64,000 nucleotides of DNA from Methanoculleus frigidifontis. GTDB lineage: Archaea; Halobacteriota; Methanomicrobia; Methanomicrobiales; Methanoculleaceae. A program made the position numbers and the translations under genes. This document shows positions 15,901 to 22,215 of this stretch, piece by piece. The stretch lies in the NCBI RefSeq assembly GCF_030464345.1, contig NZ_VCYH01000008.1:104405-168404 (forward strand). The letters are read 5' to 3'. The notes beneath the pieces are model-generated. The model searched no databases and was not told the origin of the DNA. It saw only the letters and a list, made by a program, of their open reading frames with translations. How positions within the stretch are numbered: position 1 is the first letter of the stretch; each line of letters begins with the position of its first letter.

Positions 15901-17230
15901 TAGCGAGCATCGCGGTTGCGGTCTCGGGGGTGACAGGCTTTGCGCCGAAGTAAAAGGCGACCTCGTCGCCGTCCTCGAGTGCGTAGACGTTCATGCCCTC
16001 GGTCTCGTAATTGGTCCAGTCATCGAGGACGACGCCGTTGACGGAGCAGATCCAGGTGGTGCCGGCGTCCTTATCGTAGAGGTAGTCGCCGATGCCGTCG
16101 AGGAGCAGGATCCCCTTGGCATCGTAGGATTTGTCGTTGACGACGTAGGTGAAGCCCTGATCGCCGGCGACGGCGTCGAGCGCCCCGAGCGGGGTGAGGG
16201 TATCGGCGGTGTACTCTGTCCCGGAGGATGCCGTGCAGGTGAAGGTCTCATCTTCGAGCGTCACTGTTCCGTCGAACAGGACATCAGCGCCGTCGCCGAC
16301 CTCGACCGTGATCGCGATCAACGCGGTTGCGGTCTCGGATGTGACGCCGTCTTCGCCGTAGTAGAAGACGACCTCGTCGCCGTCTTCGAGTGCGTAGACG
16401 TCGACACCCTCGGAGGCATCCGCGAATCCGTCGAGCAGGTCACCGTTCACCATGGAGTACCAGGAGGCGTCGCCATAGCAGTATTCACTGACGTTGTCGA
16501 GGAGGAGGAACCCCTTGGTCGCCTTCTTTTTGTCCCCGACGACGTAGGTGAAGCCTTCTATCTCCGCAACTTCGTTCAGCGCCCCGAGCGGGGTGAGCCG
16601 CTCGACGGTGTATTCCGTCCCTGAGGATGCCGTGCAGGTGAACGTGCCGTCGGTCAGGGTCACCGAACCGTCGAAGAGGACGTCCGGCTCCGCACCGATG
16701 GCGATTGTGATATTCAGAAGGGCGGTTGCAGTCTCCGGGGTGACGCCGTCTTCGCCGTAGTAGAAGACGACCTCGTCGCCGTCCTCAAGCGTGTAAACAT
16801 CGACGCCCTCGGAGGCGTCTGCAAATCCGTCGAGCGGGTCGCCGTTCACCATAGAGTACCAGGAGGCGTCGCCATAGCAGTACTCACTGATGTTGTCGAG
16901 GAGGAGGAACCCTTTGGTCGCCTTCTTTTTGTCCCCGACGGCATAGGTGAATCCTTCTGCGTCGGCGACGGCGTCAAGCGCCCCGAGCGGCGTGAGCCGC
17001 TCGACGGTGTACTCCGTCCCCGAGGATGCCGTGCAGGTGAATGTCTCATCTGCAAGCGTCGCCGTTCCGTCATAGAGCAGAGCGGCAGCAGCATTCACGG
17101 CTGCACTGTCCTTCTGGGTGTTCGATTCGACCGGGATGCCGGTATCGGCTCCCGCCGCAGGCACGATGAGAATCATCAGTGCGAGCAGCACAGTTAAGCA
17201 GATAGCGTTATTTTTCCTTAAAGGTAACAT
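12971..17230 (-). CDS. Giant secreted multi-domain protein: three DUF4430-like and four SUOX-like repeats
   Basis: A 1419-residue precursor; ATG 17230 has AAGGTGA just upstream. Signal peptide about 1-27. Approximate layout: three DUF4430-like repeats (50-455), each with FTCTASSGTEYT and LTPLGALDAVA blocks; three SUOX-like repeats (455-895), each with W.G.PLWYL.G.VDD and a VGN/I.EI.L ending; one domain like that of the 8346 gene (897-1090); a fourth SUOX-like repeat (1093-1250); and a C-terminal domain with GQGWNFVSIPK and GWNAVGF, as in archaeal surface proteins. Each W.G.PLW repeat has a conserved cysteine (CGH or CH-G type) 11-19 residues before the Trp, roughly where true SUOX proteins carry their Mo-ligating Cys. 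No C-terminal anchor is seen. First and largest gene of the surface operon. Confidence 0.75.
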   Translation of the reverse strand: MLPLRKNNAICLTVLLALMILIVPAAGADTGIPVESNTQKDSAAVNAAAALLYDGTATLADETFTCTASSGTEYTVERLTPLGALDAVADAEGFTYAVGDKKKATKGFLLLDNISEYCYGDASWYSMVNGDPLDGFADASEGVDVYTLEDGDEVVFYYGEDGVTPETATALLNITIAIGAEPDVLFDGSVTLTDGTFTCTASSGTEYTVERLTPLGALNEVAEIEGFTYVVGDKKKATKGFLLLDNVSEYCYGDASWYSMVNGDLLDGFADASEGVDVYALEDGDEVVFYYGEDGVTSETATALIAITVEVGDGADVLFDGTVTLEDETFTCTASSGTEYTADTLTPLGALDAVAGDQGFTYVVNDKSYDAKGILLLDGIGDYLYDKDAGTTWICSVNGVVLDDWTNYETEGMNVYALEDGDEVAFYFGAKPVTPETATAMLAITVEIAEPEGWTLSLKGALTDTIDQAYFEDAVDCGHSATYTDADGNVWSGVPLWYLVGWVDDDKKHGSGAFNDELAEEGYSIKVTAGDDYSVNFESASVARNDDIIVANTLNGEPLPEVIGEKEKPCWPLQMIGADVSSGQKVGNVVEIELVGLPEPSDGWTITLNGKFSRTLTQKEFEEGIACGHAASYTDSKDRVWTGMPLWYLVGVVDDIETSNHWTFNDDLATGGYTINITAEDGYTVTLESADIARSNAYIVADKLNASPLGEDDGYPLKLQGSGLTAGNQRVGNIASITLVGLPGAPGDDEWTLTLKGPAITAVISQSEFEAGVACHGKTYDDGVSTWTGVPLWYLAGWVDDDVMHGSGAFNDNLASAGYTVIVSSGGDSPYSKEFTSQEMTANKNHYIVANKVNGSAITGDAFPLRIVGEGAAGSKSVGNIEKIVLTEFQEPTDLPAVQVIRYAADGVTVLNETTKTYQWMEQNLPVIGGADGVRLRFQGPTFDPDDLWNPAEDINPGKVDNVVRGTAIKDLCDLVGGAPEGSEIILVASDGYEAKLNYTNLYTPLDRQGEAILAWWGDGAYVPDYRDGIRLFFNTPDGIFGADDMRTCLAEDYWHYYWDSGIQYPSAAGVSNKHVVTVEIHPGAREDWSLILTGAITDTISRSYFEAGKACALGGHGATYTDGDGNVWSGMPLWLLVGWVDDDNKHNYGSDPFRDDLADLGYNVTVIDYGPDNVKGTADDFSTTFNSTFVKRNNNIIVANEIDGIPLPADGDKPSWPLKLVGSALTSGKQKVGSIDEIALTDLPAEADAELALGQGWNFVSIPKRLAAGSNTAAIFSDVDTANRSIWHYNAAIKYWEEVTATDTLKPLAAYWIYSASACDIPLTFSDQPLQTPPTADLYKGWNAVGFTGVEPTAARDTLLSLGDAWTQVIGFDAEDQKYETAIIRGGSGKHADTGAMNPGKGYWIYLRGSGELAAIAS
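16251..17070 (-). repeat. Tandem DNA repeat (unit about 399 bp) inside the giant surface protein gene
   Basis: The first two DUF4430-like repeat units are close to identical at DNA level. For example, the 30-bp stretch beginning GTGACGCCGTCTTCGCC occurs at 16341 and again at 16740, an offset of 399 bp (133 codons), and most third positions agree. This suggests a recent in-frame duplication or ongoing homogenisation. The third unit (about 15850-16250) is clearly more diverged. Confidence 0.8.
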
Positions 17231-17304
17231 AAACTCACCTTTTCGCAAACAGGCTGCTGAGATGTCTCCAAATATGTGCAGACATTTTAAAAGTGGAAAA
17301 GTGC

Positions 17305-17344
17305 GTGTATAAAGTTTGCATTTAGTTAATTCAATAAATCAACT
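17305..17344 (-). promoter_or_regulatory. Promoter of the surface operon with adjacent imperfect dyad
   Basis: On the minus strand a TTTATAC TATA-like element (about 17308-17315) lies roughly 80 bp upstream of the operon start, giving a leader of about 55 nt. Immediately upstream is an imperfect dyad: arms AGTTAATT (17324-17331) and AATCAACT (17337-17344) around CAATA, with 7 of 8 bases paired. The embedded 12-mer TTCAATAAATCA also occurs upstream of wtpA at 1960-1971. Confidence 0.45.
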
Positions 17345-17509
17345 TAATGTTTTTAACCCTGTTTGACGATCTGCCGGAGGCTAATCATTTCCGGAAATGC
17401 AGATCCGACCCCGCCTGTGCTGTTTTGAGAAAGGTGGTGTGGCGGCATGCACCTCTGCCCGGCCTCGTCACGGCGGCCCTGCCGGCGGAACGGGCCGCGC
17501 GGACGGGTG

Positions 17510-18649
17510 TCAGTCCTCCGGTGATCCGCCCGTTCCCTGATGCCACCGCTGCAGGGCGTAGGCGAGCGCCATGCCGGCGATGAACGCGACCGTGAGCCCG
17601 ACCGCCAGGGTCAGGATCGCGATCACTGCCGTGACGATGTAGGAATCGGTCTTGATGCTGTGCTTCCCGAGCTCGATCGCGACAAAGACCAGCAGCCCGC
17701 CGAAGATACCGATCGGGATCAGGGTCAGCACCTCGGGAGGCGCGAAGAGCAGGGCGAAGGCGAGGATGAAAAGGCCTGCGGCGATGTTCGCTCCACCGGT
17801 GCGGGCACCGAACCGGTACTGGGCTGCCATCCCCCCGGCACCGTGGCACATCGGGAACCCGCCGAGGGGTGTCGAGACCAGGTTCATCAGGCCGATCGTC
17901 CGGGAGAGGCGGTCGGGTTTGACCTCTTTTCCGAAGAGGTCTATCGTCAGGAGTGAGGTCGCGAGGATGGCGTTCGCCAGCGTCAGGGGGATCTGCGGAA
18001 GTGCAAGGTCCCAGCTTCCCGCGAGGAAGTCCGCCGCGGTGGGGACGATCAGGTGCGGGAGAGGAATGAGGCGGAGCGGCGGAAATCCCTGGGTGAGGAT
18101 CCCGGCGGACAGGCCGATCGCGATCACGACCAGGGCCGCGATGTCCGGCACCCGTGTGCGCTGTGCGGCTATAAAGAACGCGAGGATGATGGCGATCGAG
18201 AGCAGGGCGAACGAAAGATCGTCGATGATATAGCCGAGCGATGTCCGGAGCAGCAGGAGGGCAAGCCCTGCCTGAACGCCGCGGATGACGCTCTGCGGGA
18301 TCCACCGCCGGATACGCTCCATGCCGCCGACGACGCCGAGGAGGAAGAAGATGATCCCGACAGTGATCCCCGCTGCCGCGATCACGTCCCCGGTTATCCC
18401 TTCGGCGATGACGATCGCCCCGATGGCCTTCATCGGTTCGATGGGGATCGGCAGGCGGTAGTAGAGCCCGGCGATGATGTACCAGGCGGCCATGAAGAGG
18501 AAGATGTGGCTGATATTGACGTCCGAGACGAGGGCGACGCCGAGGACGATGGGGAAGATGGTGCCGATATCGCCGAGTCCGCCCGCGATCTCCTCGATCG
18601 TGAACCTGAAGCCGTCGGTGCCGATTCCCGGGCGGGATTGCGATGCCAT
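17510..18649 (-). CDS. MOT1-type molybdate transporter
   Basis: A 379-residue polytopic membrane protein with about ten hydrophobic segments. It contains EEIAGGLGDIGTIFPIV, LPIPIEPMKAIGAIVIAEG in the first half and GGFPMCHGAGGMAAQYRFGARTGGANI (split across two blocks) in the second. These two PMK and PMCHG motifs are characteristic of the MOT1 molybdate transporter family, a relative of SulP carriers. It should take up molybdate by a secondary mechanism, which would be redundant with modABC. I chose ATG 18649 since AGGAG lies 7 nt upstream; the open frame reaches 18793, but the extension looks non-coding. It is divergent from modA, across an AT-rich control region. Confidence 0.85.
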   Translation of the reverse strand: MASQSRPGIGTDGFRFTIEEIAGGLGDIGTIFPIVLGVALVSDVNISHIFLFMAAWYIIAGLYYRLPIPIEPMKAIGAIVIAEGITGDVIAAAGITVGIIFFLLGVVGGMERIRRWIPQSVIRGVQAGLALLLLRTSLGYIIDDLSFALLSIAIILAFFIAAQRTRVPDIAALVVIAIGLSAGILTQGFPPLRLIPLPHLIVPTAADFLAGSWDLALPQIPLTLANAILATSLLTIDLFGKEVKPDRLSRTIGLMNLVSTPLGGFPMCHGAGGMAAQYRFGARTGGANIAAGLFILAFALLFAPPEVLTLIPIGIFGGLLVFVAIELGKHSIKTDSYIVTAVIAILTLAVGLTVAFIAGMALAYALQRWHQGTGGSPED

Positions 18650-18960
18650 CGTTCTCCTCGTTCGGGTAGTCTGTAGGTGGTAATGAGGTTTGTTGATTTC
18701 GGAACCGGCAGGAATGCTGCAGCACTGTGGGGTCTCGCTGTCGTGAATCTGGGGTTCGGTTCTTTCCGGAAACGGGTGCAATAGCTGCTGCATCGGTTCT
18801 TAATGGCTTATATCGGGCTTTTAAGGAATTTTTCCGGCTCCGCACGCTCGTGAAATCTGCGCCGCCTGTATAATATGTTAATTAAATAAATTTAATTTAA
18901 GTACATTGAAGATGTGCTTCAATATAAACAGTTATCATATGGAGTTGGTCAACCTCTTTT
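18650..18960. promoter_or_regulatory. Divergent control region between the MOT1 gene and modA
   Basis: This gene-free stretch of about 311 bp carries signals for both sides. On the minus strand, CGATATAAGCC (about 18805-18815) looks like a TATA box, giving the MOT1 mRNA an unusually long leader of over 100 nt. On the plus strand a CAATATAAAC element (about 18920-18928) fits as the modA TATA box. No open frame with a start signal is seen here. Confidence 0.5.
18905..18923. promoter_or_regulatory. Perfect inverted repeat upstream of modA, candidate operator
   Basis: The arms ATTGAAG and CTTCAAT are perfect complements with a 5-bp spacer, 38-56 bp upstream of the modA ATG and overlapping the left edge of the probable TATA box. 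That position suits repression by a Mo/W-responsive regulator. ModE-like or TunR-like control is inferred from the target gene, not from a recognised consensus. Confidence 0.5.
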
Positions 18961-19776
18961 ATGCATCTAAAACAGGTTGTTTTCATGCTGCTGCTAATTA
19001 CCTGTGCGTCCGTCTTCGTCTGCGGATGCACCGGGCCTGCAACGACAACTGAGCAGACCGAGACCACCGGGGAATCGGCATCGCTTCTCGTCTACTGCGG
19101 TGCCGGCATGCGCGAGCCGATGGAGGAGATCGCCACCGCCTTTACGGAGAAGTACGGTGCTGCCGTGAACTACAACTTCGGCGGTTCGAACGCGCTGCTC
19201 TCGCAGATGGAACTCGTCAAGCAGGGCGACGTCTACATGCCGGGCGCGACCTCGTATATCGATGCCGCCCGCGAGAAGGGCTTTGTCGGGAAGGAAGAGC
19301 TCGTTGTGTATCACGTTCCGGCGATCATCGTGCCGAAGGGCAATCCGGCGAACATCACCTGTCTTGCCGATCTCGCAAAGCCCGGAGTCCGGGTGGAGCT
19401 CGGCGACCCTGAGGCCTGTGCAATCGGCAAGCTCTCGGGCAAACTGCTCGACAAAAACGGCATCAAGGACGAGGTCTTTGCCAACACCGTCGCCCGCACG
19501 GCCACCGTGAACGAGCTCATCGTCCACACCGCACTCGGACAGGCGGACGCCGCGATCGTCTGGGAAGACCTCTATAACAGCGAGAAGCTCGATCTGATCA
19601 TGATCCCGAAGGAGCAGAACATCGTCAAGGTCGTCCCGATCGGCACCCTGACCTTCTCCGATCAGACGGAGCTCGCCGAGAACTTCGTTGCCTTCGTCTC
19701 GTCCGATGAGGGCAAGGCAATCTTCACTGCACACGGGTTCACGACCTACCCCGACGACTACTACGGGACAGTCTGA
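18961..19776 (+). CDS. modA: Molybdate ABC transporter substrate-binding lipoprotein ModA
   Basis: A 271-residue precursor with a signal sequence and lipobox (Cys about 23). The mature domain shows ModA features: LLVYCGAGMREPMEEIATAF, NYNFGGSNALLSQMELVKQGDVYMPG, a PAIIVPKGNPANI hinge, ELGDPEACAIGKLSGKLL and GQADAAIVWEDLYN. This places it in the ModA-type family, distinct from the WtpA type at 2027 and 6800. It delivers molybdate, and possibly tungstate, to ModB/ModC encoded downstream. It is the first gene of the run modA-(TrmO-like)-modB-modC. Confidence 0.88.
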   Translation: MHLKQVVFMLLLITCASVFVCGCTGPATTTEQTETTGESASLLVYCGAGMREPMEEIATAFTEKYGAAVNYNFGGSNALLSQMELVKQGDVYMPGATSYIDAAREKGFVGKEELVVYHVPAIIVPKGNPANITCLADLAKPGVRVELGDPEACAIGKLSGKLLDKNGIKDEVFANTVARTATVNELIVHTALGQADAAIVWEDLYNSEKLDLIMIPKEQNIVKVVPIGTLTFSDQTELAENFVAFVSSDEGKAIFTAHGFTTYPDDYYGTV

Positions 19777-19807
19777 GAGAAATCTTCGAACGTGGATGAT
19801 CATAACC

Positions 19808-20344
19808 ATGAGCAGGAACATTCAGGACGTGAAAGACATGGAGATCCAGTACCGACCGATAGGTATCATTCATTCAGAGTTCAACGAACAGGAGGAGACG
19901 CCGATCCAGGGTATCTTCAACGAATCCGTGGGCAGAGTGGAGGTTTTCCCCGAGTTTGCCGAAGGGCTCGCAGACATCGAAGCCTTCTCCCACCTCATCC
20001 TGCTGTACCACTTCGACCGGGCGACCGGGTGCACCCTCCTCCAGAAACCGTTCCTGGACGGGAAGAAGGCACGCGGCATCTTTGCCATCAGGCATTTCAA
20101 CCGCCCGAACCCCATCGGCCTCTCCATCGTCAGGCTGCTCGGCGTGAACGGGAACGTGCTCGAGATCAAGGGAGTGGACGTCCTCAACGGAACACCGCTC
20201 CTCGATATCAAGCCCTACGTTCACCGGTTCGATCACCGCGAAGAGGTGCAGAGCGGGTGGGTCGACGACCAGCACATCGACGACATCGCGGAGTGGAACA
20301 GCACGCCGAGAGCGCTGCGGGACCGTGAGAGGACGAACCGGTGA
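19808..20344 (+). CDS. TrmO/TsaA-family protein (UPF0066 fold) within the mod operon
   Basis: A 178-residue protein with the TsaA/VirR (UPF0066) core: YRPIGIIHSEF, PIQGIFNESVGRVEVFPEFAEGL, HLILLYHFDR, RGIFAIRHFNRPNPIGLSIVRLLG and GVDVLNGTPLLDIKPYV. The family prototype TrmO uses S-adenosylmethionine to N6-methylate threonylcarbamoyl-adenosine-37 in tRNA. The RPNPIGLS and DIKPYV blocks, which shape the SAM pocket, are intact. ATG 19838 is an alternative start that brings the N-terminus closer to other family members. The gene ends with a GTGA overlap into modB, so it is translated with the transporter. Why a methyltransferase-like protein sits in a molybdate operon is unclear; it could act on a different substrate. 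Confidence 0.8.
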   Translation: MSRNIQDVKDMEIQYRPIGIIHSEFNEQEETPIQGIFNESVGRVEVFPEFAEGLADIEAFSHLILLYHFDRATGCTLLQKPFLDGKKARGIFAIRHFNRPNPIGLSIVRLLGVNGNVLEIKGVDVLNGTPLLDIKPYVHRFDHREEVQSGWVDDQHIDDIAEWNSTPRALRDRERTNR

Positions 20345-21135
20345 GCGCGTATCTGCGCTCGCCGCTGAAGGCCGTCACCATCGGCGCAGGCGTCGGGCTT
20401 GCCCTGTTCATCGTCGTGCTCCTGCTCCTGGTGGTGAGTCACCCGACGCTGGACGGCCTCATCTCCTCGCTCCTCTCTTCCGAGATCCGGTTCGCCATCT
20501 ACCTGAGCCTGGCAACGTCGCTCGTCTCAACGGTCCTCTGTATCCTGATCGGCGTTCCGGCGGCGTATGCCCTTGCACGCTACGACTTCTTCGGGAAGCA
20601 CGCCGTCAACACGATCCTCGACATGCCGCTCGCGCTCCCGCCGCTGGTGGCGGGTGTCGGGCTGCTGCTCTTCTTCGGTGCGAGCCCGATCGGAGAGGCG
20701 CTGGCGATGGCGGGACTGGTCTTCGTCTTTACGCCTCTTGGGATCATCGTCGCGCAGTTCTTTGTCAACGTCCCCTTTATGCTGCGGATCATGCGCTCCA
20801 CCTTCGAGGGGATCAGCCCCCGGTACGAGTACGTGGCAAAGACGCTCGGGTGCACCGATACCCAGGCGCTCTGGCGCGTCACGTTGCCGATGGCCGCGAA
20901 CGGGTTCCTTGCGGGTTCGGTGATCACCTGGGCGAAGGGCATCGGTGAGTTCGGTGCCGCGCTGATGATCGCCGGGGCGACCCGCATGGTGACCGAGACA
21001 CTGCCGATCTCTCTCTTCCTGAACATGTCGTGCGGGAAGCTGAACCTCGCCATCTCGGCGGCGACGATCCTGATCGCCATCAGCGTCGTCTCGCTCTACG
21101 TCTTCGAACGCTACGGCGGATGGGGGCGCCTGTAG
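20341..21135 (+). CDS. modB: Molybdate ABC transporter permease ModB
   Basis: A 264-residue protein with about six membrane spans. It shows LDMPLALPPLVAGVGLLLFFG, the ATPase-docking EAA loop EYVAKTLGCTDTQALWRVTLPMA (about 160-182) and AKGIGEFGAALMIAGATRMVTETLPISLFL, all standard for ModB. Translation starts at GTG 20341, overlapping the previous stop as GTGA. It forms the membrane channel for ModA/ModC. Confidence 0.9.
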   Translation: MSAYLRSPLKAVTIGAGVGLALFIVVLLLLVVSHPTLDGLISSLLSSEIRFAIYLSLATSLVSTVLCILIGVPAAYALARYDFFGKHAVNTILDMPLALPPLVAGVGLLLFFGASPIGEALAMAGLVFVFTPLGIIVAQFFVNVPFMLRIMRSTFEGISPRYEYVAKTLGCTDTQALWRVTLPMAANGFLAGSVITWAKGIGEFGAALMIAGATRMVTETLPISLFLNMSCGKLNLAISAATILIAISVVSLYVFERYGGWGRL

Positions 21136-21148
21136 GGGTGGATCAACA

Positions 21149-22207
21149 ATGCTGCAGATAGCAAACGTATCAAAGGATATGGGTGAATTCTTCCTTGACA
21201 ACGTCTCGCTTGAGATTCAGGACGGCGAGTACCTGGTGATCATCGGCCCGACCGGGGCGGGAAAGACGATCCTCCTCGAGACGGTTGCCGGGATCTACGA
21301 GTCGGACAGCGGGGAGATCTACCTGGACGGGCGCGAGATCACCGATGCGGCGCCGAGAGACCGGAACATCTGCATGGTCTATCAGGACTACATGCTCTTC
21401 CCGCACCTGACGGTCGAGGAGAACATCGGGTTCGGCCTCAAATCAAAGAAGGTTCCCGCCGGGGAGATCCGCGAAGCGGTTATGAAGTACGCGACGATGC
21501 TGAACATCGCGCACCTGCTCCACCGCTACCCGGGGACACTCTCCGGCGGTGAGCAGCAGCGGGCTGCAATCGCCCGGGCGATGGTGATGAGCCCGCGTGC
21601 GCTCCTCCTGGACGAACCCTTAAGCGCGCTGGATGCGAAGACCCGCGAGCTTCTCAGGAGAGAACTCAAATCCCTGCACGCCATCACGAAGACGACGGTC
21701 ATTCACATCACGCACAACTTCGAGGAGGTCTTCGACCTTGCCGACCGCGTCGCCATCATGAACCAGGGCAGGATCGTCCAGGTGGGTAAACCCGAGGAGA
21801 TCTTTAGGAAGCCGAAAGACCGGTTCGTTGCCGACTTCGTAGGTGCGACGAACGTCTTTAAGGGCGTCTCCACCGTCACGGACGGTCTCGCCGTCGTCAC
21901 CGTCGACGGCCTCGAGATCCGGGCACATCCGGCGGAGGAGGGGGATGTCTACGTCTCCGTGCGCCCGGAGGATATCCTGATCTCGACCGAACCCCTGGCT
22001 TCGCCGGTCCGGAACGCATTCCCGGGAACGATCCGGGACGTTTTGCACGTCGGTGCGGTCGTCAGGCTCACGGTCGATGCCGGGACGGAGTTCATCGTCG
22101 CGCTGACCCGGCAGGGGTTCGAGGAGACCGGGCTTGATGTCGGCGATGGCGTGTACATCGCGTTCAAAGCGACTGCCGCCCACGTCTTTCCGGGCGGGAA
22201 CGCCTGA
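21149..22207 (+). CDS. modC: Molybdate ABC transporter ATP-binding protein ModC
   Basis: A 352-residue ABC ATPase: Walker A GPTGAGKT (about 33-40), Q-loop VYQDYMLFPHL, signature LSGGEQQRAAIARAM, Walker B ALLLDEPLSALD, H-loop ITHNFEEVF, and a C-terminal TOBE/molybdate-sensing region from about residue 235. GGTGGATC upstream of ATG 21149 acts as ribosome-binding site. It is the last gene of the mod operon; the convergent ATPase gene ends 8 bp later. Confidence 0.9.
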   Translation: MLQIANVSKDMGEFFLDNVSLEIQDGEYLVIIGPTGAGKTILLETVAGIYESDSGEIYLDGREITDAAPRDRNICMVYQDYMLFPHLTVEENIGFGLKSKKVPAGEIREAVMKYATMLNIAHLLHRYPGTLSGGEQQRAAIARAMVMSPRALLLDEPLSALDAKTRELLRRELKSLHAITKTTVIHITHNFEEVFDLADRVAIMNQGRIVQVGKPEEIFRKPKDRFVADFVGATNVFKGVSTVTDGLAVVTVDGLEIRAHPAEEGDVYVSVRPEDILISTEPLASPVRNAFPGTIRDVLHVGAVVRLTVDAGTEFIVALTRQGFEETGLDVGDGVYIAFKATAAHVFPGGNA

Positions 22208-22215
22208 TCCCCCAC

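Noticed and set aside
18650..18790. A riboswitch (for example of the molybdenum-cofactor class) in the long MOT1 leader
   Set aside because: No conserved riboswitch core could be recognised; the leader length rests on an uncertain TATA call.
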